Notes: generated by a model from the sequence alone, not told the origin. Positions 19,951 through 28,810 are shown, counted from the stretch's first letter. The stretch: 64,000 nt of DNA from Rhodospirillum sp. (GCA_021741145.1 JAIOYK010000002.1:1-64000); one strand, 5' to 3'. Made by a program: numbers and translations.

Positions 19951-20640
19951 TCACGGGATGGGGTACAAAGTGTCTCCATCGGGTTCCGTCCGCCACAGGT
20001 CGCCCGTGTCCAGATCAAACCACCACCCATGCAGGGCAAGCGTCTTGTCCATCACTCGCTCCTTCACCCAGGGGTAGGTCATCAGGTTGCGGAGGGACCC
20101 CTTGATGGCCGCCCGCTCCACCAGACCGGTGTTCTCCAACAGGAATTCCAGGGGAGCGACCTTTTCCTCGGTCGGGTTGACGGGATCGGAGACGAAATGG
20201 TGGGAAGCATGCAGGGCCAAGGAGACCCATTGGTTGATGAAATCTCGGTCCAGGGGTTTCCCCGCCGCGTTGGACAGCATGGCGTTGATGCCGCCGCAAT
20301 GGGCATGCCCCAGGATGACGATATGATCCACCTTCAGGTCGCGCACGGCGTATTCCAGGGCGGCGCTTGTGCCATGCAGGTGGTCGTCTGGTTCGTAGGG
20401 GGGGACCAAATTGGCTACGTTGCGGACGGTGAACACTTCTCCCGGTTGGGCGCCGGTAATCAATCCTGGATCAACCCGGGAGTCGGAGCAGGAAATGATG
20501 AACGTGGCCGGAGATTGTCCCTTTTCCACCAGATCCCGCATCAGATCGGGCTTGTCCCGATAGAAGCGGTCCTTGAAGTGACTCAATCCGTCCAAGAGGT
20601 GGGAGATGGACCGGCGTGGGTGACCACTTTGATCGCTCAC
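19951..20640 (-). CDS. Beta-class carbonic anhydrase
   Basis: 229 residues. It interconverts CO2 and bicarbonate in the cytoplasm. Zinc ligands Cys51, His112 and Cys115 lie in FIISCSDSR and GHAHCGG, with the Asp53-Arg55 dyad of the active site. The remaining sequence follows the type of beta-CA linked to inorganic-ion transport. The start is GTG at 20640 with an AAAGG ribosome-binding site. The downstream permease has decayed, so the enzyme now seems to work without that partner. Confidence 0.95.
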   Translation of the reverse strand: MSDQSGHPRRSISHLLDGLSHFKDRFYRDKPDLMRDLVEKGQSPATFIISCSDSRVDPGLITGAQPGEVFTVRNVANLVPPYEPDDHLHGTSAALEYAVRDLKVDHIVILGHAHCGGINAMLSNAAGKPLDRDFINQWVSLALHASHHFVSDPVNPTEEKVAPLEFLLENTGLVERAAIKGSLRNLMTYPWVKERVMDKTLALHGWWFDLDTGDLWRTEPDGDTLYPIP

Positions 20641-21246
20641 GGGTTTGTACCTTTCGCCTTACAGTCGAAGCCATACTTCGAAATTAGATAAGGAATTGGT
20701 ACCAGAAATTCCATTAAGAAAAGTGGACCGAACAGACAGGTCATTTCTTATGAGATTTGGCTGGACCTGCGCATTGTCTCGATTCCTTTGTCTCGACGTC
20801 ATTTCATTGCGCGGTCCCTCGGCACGAATCCACGTTATGGGTCTCAAGGATCGGCGTCCCATGTCCATGATCCGTGCGTTTCAGGTGCATGGAGGCATGC
20901 GGGACCCCTTCACCCGATGGGGAAATAGGGGGCGACCAGGCGGTCGGCCATGGCCGCCGCGGCGGCGGCGTTCAGGTCCTCTAGACTCGCCCGGGTCGGG
21001 GGCAAGACCTCCAGGGCGGCGTCGAGGACCCGGCCATCGAATTCGATGGATCCCCTCGAACCAGCCAGAGGGCGCTTCCCCCACTTTTGCTTTTTGGTCC
21101 CGCGTGAGTATGCGTGGGATGCCTGATGCGAACCTGACGGGAAAAAATGGGAGACGTCAGGAAGGCGTCAGGGGACGGGGCTAGGGTTTGCCTCATCCGA
21201 TCCGCACGTTAGCGGATGCGGGAAACCCAAAGGGAAGACGAAAGAC
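20641..21246. other. Mostly non-coding stretch with one possible gene fragment
   Basis: The part next to the carbonic anhydrase (20641-20900) is relatively AT-rich and probably holds its promoter. The GC-rich part contains a short gene-like fragment described separately. The last 100 bp should contain the promoter for the PepSY gene. I see no RNA gene. Confidence 0.5.
20910..21080 (-). pseudogene. C-terminal fragment of an unidentified gene
   Basis: A minus-strand frame ending at the stop 20910-20912 encodes an Ala/Leu-rich helical tail (SLEDLNAAAAAAMADRLVAP) with the codon usage of real genes. Upstream it appears to continue in another frame (SALWLVRGD), as if frameshifted. There is no start codon or ribosome-binding site. 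It could be the remnant of a gene otherwise lost; the family is not recognised. Confidence 0.25.
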
Positions 21247-21531
21247 ATGAAGAACCTGATCACGAGCACCGCCCTGGTGGCGGCCTTCGGTGCCACCCTG
21301 GGTCTGACGGCGACGTCGGCCATGGCCGAGGAGCAGTGGTGCCCCACCATCAAGGACGGCGCCATGACCGAAGCTCAGGCCGCCGAAATGTATGGCGCCA
21401 AAGGGTATGACGTGAAGAACACCGACATGGAACATGGCTGCATCGAACTGAAGGCCATCGACCCCAATGGCAAGCGGGTGGAGATGTACATCGACTCCAA
21501 TACCGGCGAAATCGTCAAAGTGAAGGACTGA
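21247..21531 (+). CDS. Small secreted PepSY-domain protein
   Basis: 94 residues: a Sec signal peptide (to about TSAMA, residue 26) and one PepSY domain ending YIDSNTGEIVKVKD. Such proteins are periplasmic and are often encoded with cytochrome b561 and two-component genes, as here. A conserved cysteine pair (Cys31, Cys65) could form a disulfide. The ribosome-binding site AAGGGAAG precedes the ATG. The next gene starts 5 bp after the stop. The function of single PepSY proteins is not established; inhibition of proteases or redox modulation have been suggested for the family. Confidence 0.88.
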   Translation: MKNLITSTALVAAFGATLGLTATSAMAEEQWCPTIKDGAMTEAQAAEMYGAKGYDVKNTDMEHGCIELKAIDPNGKRVEMYIDSNTGEIVKVKD

Positions 21532-21536
21532 CCGTC

Positions 21537-22064
21537 ATGTTGGATGCCCCCTCCAGGACCGTCGTGGTCTGGGACCCCCTGGTCCGTATTTTCCACTGGA
21601 CGCTCGTGACCGCGGTTCTCACCGACCTGGTCCTCGAGGCGGGCTCCAAGATCCATGTCTGGGCGGGTTATGCCGTGGCAGGATTGGTGAGTTTCCGGCT
21701 CGTCTGGGGGATCATGGGATCCCGCCACGCCCGCTTCACCGATTTCTTGCGCTCCCCCGGGGTGGTTCTAGGGTATCTCCGGGACCTGCGCCGGGGCGAT
21801 GCCCGGCACTATCTGGGACACAATCCCGCGGGCGGTGCCATGATCCTGCTTCTCCTGATCGCCCTGGTGTTGACCGCGGGAACCGGCGTTCTGATGAACA
21901 CGGACCGGTTCTGGGGCAATAGCCTGCTCGAGGGGATTCACGAGACGGCCGCGAACGCCTTCTACATCCTCGTCCCCGTCCATTTGGCGGGGGTGGTGAT
22001 TTCCAGTCTTCTGCACAAGGAAAACCTTGTTCGAGCCATGGTCACGGGCCGAAAGTCCCTGTAA
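21537..22064 (+). CDS. Cytochrome b561 family membrane protein
   Basis: 175 residues with four hydrophobic segments. Candidate haem histidines are in VRIFHWTLVT (helix 1) and the late segments GIHETAANAF and LVPVHLAGVVISSLLHKEN. A loop LGHNPAGGAMILLLL matches the family. These proteins carry electrons between quinol and periplasmic acceptors. It is in one operon with the PepSY gene before it and the two-component pair after it, so the kinase may sense the same cue that the cytochrome handles. Confidence 0.9.
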   Translation: MLDAPSRTVVVWDPLVRIFHWTLVTAVLTDLVLEAGSKIHVWAGYAVAGLVSFRLVWGIMGSRHARFTDFLRSPGVVLGYLRDLRRGDARHYLGHNPAGGAMILLLLIALVLTAGTGVLMNTDRFWGNSLLEGIHETAANAFYILVPVHLAGVVISSLLHKENLVRAMVTGRKSL

Positions 22065-22121
22065 CGAGCGTATAATCGGGCCATACCCTGGAGGCTCACC
22101 CGGGGGAAGGGAGACGGGATC

Positions 22122-22799
22122 ATGCGATTGCTTTTGGTGGAGGATCAACCCGCGCTTGGTCCCTTGACCCGGGACCATCTGGTCGCCGCCCGCTTCACCG
22201 TGGATCTTGTGACCACGGTGGAGGAGGCGGAGGCCGCGCTGGCCACCACGCCCTATGATCTGGTGATCCTCGACCTCTCCCTACCCGATGGGGACGGCCT
22301 GGAGCTGGTGCGGCGCCTACGGGCGAACAAGGGAACCGTGCCCGTGTTGGCCGCGACCGCCCGGGATCGGGTGGATCAACGGATTTCGGGTCTGGATCTG
22401 GGGCTCGACGACTATCTGGTCAAACCCTATGACATGGGGGAACTGACCGCCCGGGTTCGCGCCTTGCTCCGGCGCCCGGGCGCGGCCCACGGCGTGGCCC
22501 TGACCCGGGGGGATATCCGCCTGGATACGGTGACCATGGCCGTCACCGTGGCCGGTCGTCCGCTGGTGCTGGGAAAACGGCGGGTGGTCCTGTTGGAAAG
22601 CCTGATGCGCGCCGCGGGTCGGGTGGTCTCCCGTCAGGCGCTTGAGGGTGCCCTTTACGGCATGGACGAGGCGGTCGCGGGCAATGCCCTGGAGGCCGCC
22701 ATCTCCCGCCTGCGCCGCGCCCTGACCGAGGCGGGCAGCGGGATCACCCTGCATACCGTGCGGGGCGTGGGCTATATGTTGGGAGAGGCCGATGACTAG
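22122..22799 (+). CDS. OmpR/PhoB-type response regulator
   Basis: 225 residues: receiver domain with acidic pocket (VEDQ), phospho-acceptor Asp51 in VILDLSLPDG and Lys in LVKPYDM, followed by a winged-helix DNA-binding domain ending GITLHTVRGVGYML. It belongs to the QseB/PmrA/TctD-like branch by general look. It overlaps the kinase gene by 8 bp. It probably controls the PepSY-cytochrome operon itself; this is inference from position. Confidence 0.93.
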   Translation: MRLLLVEDQPALGPLTRDHLVAARFTVDLVTTVEEAEAALATTPYDLVILDLSLPDGDGLELVRRLRANKGTVPVLAATARDRVDQRISGLDLGLDDYLVKPYDMGELTARVRALLRRPGAAHGVALTRGDIRLDTVTMAVTVAGRPLVLGKRRVVLLESLMRAAGRVVSRQALEGALYGMDEAVAGNALEAAISRLRRALTEAGSGITLHTVRGVGYMLGEADD

Positions 22800-24144
22800 A
22801 CGAAGAGGTCTCGCCGAACGGGGGCCGGGGTCCCTGAAAAGCCGCCTGATCCTTGGACTGATCGCGGTGAATACCCTGGTCCTGCTCGGCGTGTCCGTCG
22901 TCTATCTCTGGCGGGGCTACATGGGCAGTGAAGCCGAGGTTCTCGATCACCTGGACGACTTGGCCCGGGACCTCGCCCTGACCGCCGTCCGTGATGGGGA
23001 GGGCCACCCGGTCCTGCCCCGGGAGGGACCCGGTCAAGCGCTCTACGATCCCGCGACGGGGCGGAGCGCCCCCGGCTCGGATCCCAGTCTCGTGAGGCGC
23101 CTCGCGGTGCTGGGCGATGGGGATCTGCGGGAGGGGTTGAACCACTACCGCCATGACGAAACCGGAGAGATCTATCAGGTTGCCTACCACCGGGTGGACC
23201 GGCCAGACGGCGCCCTGATCGGCATTATTTCCCACGATGGCGAGCCGGGGGTGGAACTGTTGGACTGGGTGGGTCACGAGATGGAAACGGATCTCATCCC
23301 CCTGTTCGTGCCCCTGCTGCTGCTGTCGGCCCTGGTGACGGTGGCGACGGTGAGTGTTGGTCTGGGACCCGTGCGTGCCCTGTCCCGGGATGCCCTGGAA
23401 CTGGGGCCGGACCGCCTGGACCTGCGCCTGTTCCGTCCGGGGATCCCCACGGAGATCCGGCCCTTGGTCCGGGCCATCGACGAGAGTTTGGATCGGGTTC
23501 AAGCTGGCTTCGAAAGCCAACGGCGGTTTACCGCCAACGCCGCCCATGAACTGCGCACGCCCCTGTCGGTGCTCAAGGCCCGCTGTAGCCTTGTGTCCGA
23601 TCGGACCCTCAAGGGCGAGTTGGAACGGGATATCGACCGCATGGCCGGGGTGGTCAACCAGCTTCTCTCCGTCGCGCGCCTGGAGGGGCGGGGATTGGTG
23701 CTGGAGGACAAGGTGGACTTGGGAACCCTGGCCCGGGGGGTGGTGGCGGACCTTTATCCCCATGCCCGCCGCATGGGCCGGATCCTGGCGGTGGAGGAGG
23801 ATCAGGCCGTGGTGGTCGAGCCTGGGAATACCGATGCGCTGCGCGACGCCTTGCGAAACCTATTGGAAAACGCGCTCCGGGTCTCGCCGGTGGGGGAGGA
23901 AGTGGTGGTCCGCGTCGGTCCAGACCGGGCCATGCGGGTCCTTGACCGCGGCCCCGGCGTGCCGGACGCCGAGCGGGAGGACATTTTCCTGCCCTTTAAT
24001 CGATGCGCGGGAGATCGGGACGGACGGGGAGGGGCCGGTCTGGGACTGGCCATCACCCGCGATATCATGACGCGCCACGGGGGCCGGGTCTCGGTCACCG
24101 ACCGATCCGGCGGCGGCGCGGTCTTCACCCTCGACTTCCCATGA
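22792..24144 (+). CDS. Sensor histidine kinase
   Basis: 450 residues. Two transmembrane helices (about 18-38 and 168-190) flank a periplasmic domain of about 130 residues. A HAMP-like linker, a HisKA domain with His252 in NAAHELRTPLSVL and a HATPase domain (NLLENALRVS, DRGPGVPDAE, GAGLGLAIT) follow. The start ATG lies inside the end of the regulator gene. The overall form resembles QseC/TctE kinases. The signal is unknown. Confidence 0.92.
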   Translation: MTRRRGLAERGPGSLKSRLILGLIAVNTLVLLGVSVVYLWRGYMGSEAEVLDHLDDLARDLALTAVRDGEGHPVLPREGPGQALYDPATGRSAPGSDPSLVRRLAVLGDGDLREGLNHYRHDETGEIYQVAYHRVDRPDGALIGIISHDGEPGVELLDWVGHEMETDLIPLFVPLLLLSALVTVATVSVGLGPVRALSRDALELGPDRLDLRLFRPGIPTEIRPLVRAIDESLDRVQAGFESQRRFTANAAHELRTPLSVLKARCSLVSDRTLKGELERDIDRMAGVVNQLLSVARLEGRGLVLEDKVDLGTLARGVVADLYPHARRMGRILAVEEDQAVVVEPGNTDALRDALRNLLENALRVSPVGEEVVVRVGPDRAMRVLDRGPGVPDAEREDIFLPFNRCAGDRDGRGGAGLGLAITRDIMTRHGGRVSVTDRSGGGAVFTLDFP

Positions 24145-24187
24145 GCTTCCCGCCCCCACCGTGGTTTGGAGGTCGAACCCGGGGAGG

Positions 24188-24793
24188 TCAGGCCCCCAGG
24201 ATCAACCCGAAGGCGAGGACCCACATGGTCGTGCCGACGATCATGTCCAGGATCCGCCAGGAGACCGGGCGGGAGAAAACCGGAGCGAGCAGGCGCGCGC
24301 CGTAGCCCAGGGTGAAAAAGAAAGCCAGCGAAGCCGTGGCCGCCCCCGCGCCGAACAGGGTCTCCGCGCCGGGGAAGCGGGTGGACAGGGTACCCAGGAA
24401 GACCACCGTGTCCAGGTAGACATGGGGGTTCATCCAGGTGAGCGTCAGGCAGGTCACCATGGTCGTGGCGAAGGGCGCGGGCGCCGCCCCCGCGGCCACC
24501 AGGGCTCCGCCGCCCCTGAAGGCGGACAGAAAACTCCGCGTGCCATACCACACCAGAAAGGCCCCGCCGCCCAGGCGCAGGGCCGGGTCGATCCAGGGCG
24601 CAAGCTTCAGGATGGTGCCAAACCCCGAGACCCCGAGGGTGATCAGAAGCATGTCCGACAACGCGCAAGCGGCGCAGACGGCGAACAGATGCTCGTTCCG
24701 CAGACCTTGGCGCAGGACGAAGGCATTCTGCGCGCCAATGGCCAGAATCAAGCTCAATCCCAGTCCAAACCCCGCGGGGAAGGCACTTTCCAT
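24188..24793 (-). CDS. argO: LysE/ArgO-type amino acid exporter
   Basis: 201 residues, five to six hydrophobic helices, with the family start GFGLGLSLILAIGAQNAFVLRQG and conserved tail GARLLAPVFSRP. ArgO exports arginine and LysE lysine and arginine. It is divergent from an argP-type regulator with 103 bp between them, the classic arrangement of this system, so regulation by that protein is very likely. Whether it favours arginine or lysine cannot be told. Confidence 0.9.
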   Translation of the reverse strand: MESAFPAGFGLGLSLILAIGAQNAFVLRQGLRNEHLFAVCAACALSDMLLITLGVSGFGTILKLAPWIDPALRLGGGAFLVWYGTRSFLSAFRGGGALVAAGAAPAPFATTMVTCLTLTWMNPHVYLDTVVFLGTLSTRFPGAETLFGAGAATASLAFFFTLGYGARLLAPVFSRPVSWRILDMIVGTTMWVLAFGLILGA

Positions 24794-24896
24794 GGTCCGG
24801 ATCCGTTCGTGACTAATCGTGAGACCTTCTTTCTAGACAGCCTCCAGGCAGTAGCCTAATTAAGATTACTAACCATAATGAAGGACAGCTAAGGCT
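24794..24896. promoter_or_regulatory. Shared argO/argP control region
   Basis: This 103-bp divergent gap is notably AT-rich around 24834-24890 against its surroundings, as expected for overlapping promoters and an ArgP-type T-N11-A binding site. No single operator can be fixed by eye. Confidence 0.4.
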
Positions 24897-25796
24897 ATGC
24901 TCGATTACGCGGGCCTTCTGGCCGTTTCCCTGGTGATCCGAGAGGGCAGTTTCGACCGGGCCGCCCGGGTGCTGAACGTCACGCCCTCGGCCGTCTCGCA
25001 ACGGGTGAAGCAGGTGGAGGAACGCCTGGGGGGGGTGTTGATCGTCCGGGGTCAACCCTGCCGCGCCACGGTGGAGGGGGAGGCGGTCCACCGCCACATG
25101 GAAAGTCTGGGGATCCTGGAGCGGGACCTGATGGCGCACCTGCCCGCCGCGCGCCAGGGGGAGGCGGACTGGCCAACCTTGGCCCTGGCCACGCCCGCGG
25201 ACAGTCTGGGCACCTGGTTCCTGGGGGCGGTGGCGGCTTTCGCCCGGGAGGAGCGGTTCCTGCTTGATATCGCCGTGGACGACCAGGAGCACACCGCGGA
25301 ATGGTTGCGCCAGGGGCGGGTCCTGGCCGCGGTGACGGCGCTGGCGGATCCAGTCCAGGGATGCCGCTCCACCTCCCTGGGGAGCCTGCGCTATGTGGCG
25401 ACGGCCTCTCCGGCCTTCCGGAACCGTCATTTTCCGGAGGGAGTCACGGCCGAGGCCCTGAGCCGGGCTCCGGCCCTGACCTATAATCGCAAGGATGGCC
25501 TTCAGGCGGCCTGGATCACCTCGGTCCTGGGGCGGGCGCTATCCGGTCCCACCCATTGGTTGCCCTCGACCCAAGGGTTTGTCGAGGCCGCCCTGTTGGG
25601 CATGGGGTGGGGGCTCAATCCCTTGCCCCTGGTGGCCGAGGCCCTGGCCGAGGGATGCTTGGTGGAGCTGATCCCGGGGCATGTGCTGGACACGCCGCTC
25701 CATTGGCAGGCCCGCCGCCTATCCTCGGAACTCCTGCCGGGATTAGAGGTCGCGGTGGTGCGGGCGGGGCGGGCGGCGTTGGTCCAGGGGGGGTAA
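24897..25796 (+). CDS. argP: LysR-type regulator ArgP/LysG
   Basis: 299 residues. The N-terminal helix-turn-helix (FDRAARVLNVTPSAVSQRVK) is the most typical ArgP segment, followed by the two-lobed effector domain. In known systems ArgP binds arginine or lysine and switches on the divergent exporter gene. The family start MLDYAGLLAVSLVIREGSF fits the ATG at 24897. Confidence 0.9.
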   Translation: MLDYAGLLAVSLVIREGSFDRAARVLNVTPSAVSQRVKQVEERLGGVLIVRGQPCRATVEGEAVHRHMESLGILERDLMAHLPAARQGEADWPTLALATPADSLGTWFLGAVAAFAREERFLLDIAVDDQEHTAEWLRQGRVLAAVTALADPVQGCRSTSLGSLRYVATASPAFRNRHFPEGVTAEALSRAPALTYNRKDGLQAAWITSVLGRALSGPTHWLPSTQGFVEAALLGMGWGLNPLPLVAEALAEGCLVELIPGHVLDTPLHWQARRLSSELLPGLEVAVVRAGRAALVQGG

Positions 25797-26063
25797 GGCA
25801 TCCGCCCCCCTGGGGTGTCGCGGAGGAGATGTCTTCCGCGCGCGGCCTTGCCCGAGTCTCCCCCATTTTTCCATGCTCCGACCTCTGGGGAGAGGGGGGG
25901 AGGGGGTGTGGAAGACGGTCGCTTATCAGGGGCTTGGCTGGCGCCTCGCCCGAAGGCTTGCGGGCGGGGGGAGGTCCGTGTACCTTGCCCGACCTTCCGC
26001 CCCCGCGTTCCCGAGGAACCGGGGGGTCGGTTTTCCGTGATACTGACTTTGGAGAATTCGGGC

Positions 26064-26381
26064 ATGGACGTGCTTGAGGACGATATCCCCGCCGGCTCCG
26101 CCAAAGGTGGGCAAGCCGATGGTGGCGCGAGCGGCGGCGGCCAGGACATCGGAGGCATCACCGCGGACCAGTTGCGGAGCTACATCGAGCGGATCGAACG
26201 CCTGGAAGAAGAAAAGGCGAACATCGCCAACGACATCAAGGAAGTCTACGCCGAGGCCAAGGGCAACGGTTTCGACGCCAAGATCATGCGCAAGGTCGTG
26301 GCCCTGCGCAAGAAGGAACCCCACGAGTTGGCGGAGGAGGAGGAAATCCTGGCCCTCTACCGCGCGGCGGTGGGCGTCTAA
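26064..26381 (+). CDS. gapR: GapR nucleoid-associated protein (DUF2312)
   Basis: 105 residues. After a disordered acidic N-terminus comes the conserved GapR core ([20 protein letters not shown] ... [16 protein letters not shown]). In Caulobacter GapR is an essential protein that binds AT-rich, overtwisted DNA ahead of replication and transcription and helps topoisomerases. Start ATG at 26064 has a GGAG site 9 bp upstream. The open frame continues upstream, but with no conserved sequence. A strong terminator follows. Confidence 0.93.
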   Translation: MDVLEDDIPAGSAKGGQADGGASGGGQDIGGITADQLRSYIERIERLEEEKANIANDIKEVYAEAKGNGFDAKIMRKVVALRKKEPHELAEEEEILALYRAAVGV

Positions 26382-26407
26382 GGCTTCCGTTGCTTCCCAA
26401 GAAAGTG

Positions 26408-26436
26408 CCCCCGGTCGTGATGGCCGGGGGTTTTTT
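26408..26436 (+). terminator. Rho-independent terminator of gapR
   Basis: CCCCCGG (26408-26414) and CCGGGGG (26424-26430) form a 7-bp GC stem followed by six T residues, 27 bp after the gapR stop. Confidence 0.9.
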
Positions 26437-26504
26437 CGTGGCGATACGGTTGGGTGAACGCTTCGTCGGGCTGTCAAACCGAAGAAAATCGGCTTTTGCC
26501 CTTA

Positions 26505-26522
26505 TTCCCGCGCACGCGGGAA
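26505..26522. repeat. REP-like palindrome
   Basis: TTCCCGCG and CGCGGGAA are perfect 8-bp arms around CA. The sequence resembles the intergenic REP-type palindromes (ATTCCCGC...GCGGGAA) scattered in many proteobacterial genomes. It is alone here, between gapR and thiE. Confidence 0.5.
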
Positions 26523-26681
26523 CGATGAATCAAATCAATGTTCAAATTAGCGCCCGAGTGGCATTGAGATCGGTGCGTCCCTTGGTGCATTCACGGGACT
26601 GCCAAAGAAGAGGATGCAAAGGCGGTCCCACCAAAATCCTCGATGCCCGTCTTGGTGTCCGACGGTGTCCCTCTCCCTCCC

Positions 26682-27350
26682 TTACAGCCCGACCAGAGCC
26701 TCGGCGTGGACCGCCTCGAAAAGGGCGTTGAAGGCTTTTACCGCCGCGGCCGGTCCCTCTGGATGGGTCCAGACGCCGCTGGATACGGCGAGGAAGTCGG
26801 TTCCCGTTTCCACCACCTCCCGGCAATTCTCCACGGTGAGTCCGCCAATGGCGACGGAGGGGATGAGCATCACCTCGCTCCACCAGCGCAGAAGATCGGT
26901 GTCGGCCTGGGTGGGGGCCTCCTTGGTCTCGGTCGGAAAGAAGGCACCGAAGGCCACGTAATCCGCCCCGTCTTCTCCGGCGATCATGGCCAGATGGCGG
27001 CTGTCATGGCAGGTGACGCCGATCAGGGCGTCGGGGCCGAGCAGTGCCCGGGCCTTCTTATAGGGCATGTCCTCCTGACCAATGTGGACGCCGTCGCAGC
27101 CGGTTTTCTTGGCCAGATCCGGGCGGTCGTTCATCAGCACCGCGATGTCCTTGGCGTGGCAGAGGGGCAGCAGGACATCCGCGACCCGGCGGATCACGTC
27201 GTCGGCCACGTCCTTCAGGCGGATTTGTAGACAGGCCACGTCCCCGGCGTCGAGGGCGCCCTTGAGGGACTCGGCGAAGGCCGGAAGGTTGTCCAGGCGG
27301 GGCGGGGTGATCAGGTATAGGCGGCAAGGGGAAGGGGACTCGTCGGACAC
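26682..27350 (-). CDS. thiE: Thiamine-phosphate synthase ThiE
   Basis: About 222 residues of TIM-barrel fold. It joins the HMP-pyrophosphate and thiazole-phosphate moieties to thiamine phosphate. Visible motifs are LYLITPP at the start, [49 protein letters not shown] and VAIGGLT. The GTG at 27350 gives the usual length, 43 bp after the previous gene; the ribosome-binding site is weak and the frame is open farther upstream. No TPP riboswitch is visible. Confidence 0.9.
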   Translation of the reverse strand: MSDESPSPCRLYLITPPRLDNLPAFAESLKGALDAGDVACLQIRLKDVADDVIRRVADVLLPLCHAKDIAVLMNDRPDLAKKTGCDGVHIGQEDMPYKKARALLGPDALIGVTCHDSRHLAMIAGEDGADYVAFGAFFPTETKEAPTQADTDLLRWWSEVMLIPSVAIGGLTVENCREVVETGTDFLAVSSGVWTHPEGPAAAVKAFNALFEAVHAEALVGL

Positions 27351-27393
27351 GGATGGGGTGCTTTCGCTTGAAGGGTGAGGCGCGGAGTCTGCG

Positions 27394-27768
27394 TCAGGAT
27401 CCCGCCGCTGTCCATGGCCCGCGACGGGGCGCGCGTTCAAATAGGACAGGCAGGCCCATCGCGGCGCCGATGGCCGCGAGGCGAGGGCGGGCGGCTTCGA
27501 CCACCTCCGGGGCGAGGACACCCACGCCGAGGATCAGGCTCTCCAGGGCGAAACCCGCGTCGCCACCGCAATCGGCGAGGGGGAGGAGCCGGTCCCGGGG
27601 GAGGCCGTCGAGCAGGGCGGGCAGCCAGCCAGGACCGGCCGCCGCCACCAGTCCGGGAGGGGTGACGATGACCAGGGGTGGCCCCCCTGGCGGGGTTTCG
27701 GCCAAGAGGGTTACGATATCGGCGCGGACCCGGACGGGGGACCAGGGAGCGGAGGCTGCGGTGATCAT
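27394..27768 (-). CDS. Conserved hypothetical protein upstream of thiE
   Basis: About 124 residues. It has no known catalytic motif; the middle contains a [17 protein letters not shown] segment resembling the DCG-x-G-A-L-x-A-L element of small alphaproteobacterial proteins often found beside thiE, so the two are probably cotranscribed. Predicted to be soluble. Several start codons are possible; ATG 27768 avoids overlap with the divergent gene at 27899. Function unknown. Confidence 0.6.
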   Translation of the reverse strand: MITAASAPWSPVRVRADIVTLLAETPPGGPPLVIVTPPGLVAAAGPGWLPALLDGLPRDRLLPLADCGGDAGFALESLILGVGVLAPEVVEAARPRLAAIGAAMGLPVLFERAPRRGPWTAAGS

Positions 27769-27898
27769 GGCCTCATGGGGAGGCGCGCTCCCCTCCTTGT
27801 CAAGGGGGGAGCCTCGGGGTGGTTCTCGGGCGCCGTTGACGCGGGCCGCGGATGGAGGCATAGTCTCACTTGATGTTTGAGGACTCGCGGGTATTCCC

Positions 27899-28180
27899 TT
27901 GAAAGACATAGCGATCTATAAACTGGCGCGGATCGAACAGGCCATTGATGACCTGTCCCGCGCGGTGGAGCGGCTGGAACGGGCCGCCCAATCCCGCCCG
28001 ACCCCGGTTGCCGTGGTCGAGGACGAGGATATGGGCGAGTCCGAGTCGGAGGCTGCCCTGCGCCGGGAGGTCGAGGGACTGCGCGCCGATTATGAAAACT
28101 TGCGAACCATTTCCCGCACCATATCCGGCCGTCTGGATTCCACCATCGACCGGGTGCGCGGTGTCCTCGATGCGCCTTGA
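27899..28180 (+). CDS. Small coiled-coil protein (DUF4164-like) upstream of zapA
   Basis: 93 residues, almost wholly predicted coiled coil (AIYKLARIEQAIDDLSRAVE, then REVEGLRADYENLRTISRTI). A protein of this kind commonly precedes zapA in Alphaproteobacteria. The only reasonable start is TTG at 27899; the ribosome-binding site is poor. A role in division, possibly with ZapA, is inferred from position only. Confidence 0.75.
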   Translation: MKDIAIYKLARIEQAIDDLSRAVERLERAAQSRPTPVAVVEDEDMGESESEAALRREVEGLRADYENLRTISRTISGRLDSTIDRVRGVLDAP

Positions 28181-28221
28181 AGGTGCCTGGACTTTCTTTT
28201 TCTATGAATGGATAGACGGCC

Positions 28222-28575
28222 ATGGCGATTGTTCCGGTGATGATCAACGGCAAGGCTTACCGCGTCGCCTGCGACGACGGGCAGGAGGAGCATCTGAACC
28301 GCTTGGGCAAATACGTGGACCAGCGCTGTAGACAATTGCTGGGCGCCGCGGGCCATGTGAATGAAGGCCTGATGCTGGTCATGGCCTCGTTGTTGATCGC
28401 CGACGAATTGTCCGATGTGACGGGCGAATTGCGTGAACTGCGGACCGCTCTGGGGGCCACGGGCGCCACCGATGGCCCCAGTGCCCGCGAGATGGCCGAG
28501 GAACGGGTGGCCCTGGCCATAGAATCCATCGCCAAGCGCGTTGAGGGCATTGCCGAAACCCTCGAGGCACCTTAA
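28222..28575 (+). CDS. zapA: Cell division protein ZapA
   Basis: 117 residues. The N-terminal beta part (VPVMINGKAYRVACDDGQEE) is typical of ZapA and is followed by the dimerising coiled coil. ZapA binds FtsZ and bundles protofilaments at the division site. It lies 41 bp after the coiled-coil gene and directly before 6S RNA, the usual alpha- and gammaproteobacterial order. Confidence 0.93.
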   Translation: MAIVPVMINGKAYRVACDDGQEEHLNRLGKYVDQRCRQLLGAAGHVNEGLMLVMASLLIADELSDVTGELRELRTALGATGATDGPSAREMAEERVALAIESIAKRVEGIAETLEAP

Positions 28576-28579
28576 ATAG

Positions 28580-28752
28580 GGAGTGCGGACGCTGTCCCTC
28601 GCGTGTGGCAGCACACTCCCGGGGGCTATACGTTCAGAAAGGGGGCTGACCCTGTTCGGACCGTGGTCCGGACACTCGGCCCACCACGTTAGTGCTTTCG
28701 GCCCATGTGGGGGTCGTAACGACCCACGGCTGGATGGCTCCGCGCCTTTTCC
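28580..28752 (+). ncRNA. ssrS: 6S RNA
   Basis: The gap between zapA and the 5-formyltetrahydrofolate cyclo-ligase gene is the standard 6S RNA locus. The sequence folds as a long rod: a closing stem pairs GTGCGGA (28583-28589) with TCCGCGC (28739-28745), and TGGTCCGGAC.. and GGGTCGTAACGACCC form internal hairpins. A short T-run follows. 6S RNA mimics an open promoter and sequesters sigma-70 RNA polymerase in slow growth. Exact ends are estimated. Confidence 0.75.
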
Positions 28753-28764
28753 TTGCTTCTCTTT

Positions 28765-28794
28765 CCAAGCGCTTTCTTCCCAAGCGCTTTCTTC
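28765..28794. repeat. Two tandem copies of a 15-bp unit
   Basis: The unit CCAAGCGCTTTCTTC occurs twice in a row between 6S RNA and the cyclo-ligase gene. Each copy contains the palindrome AAGCGCTT. Confidence 0.8.
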
Positions 28795-28810
28795 CCTTCC
28801 AAGCATTTGA

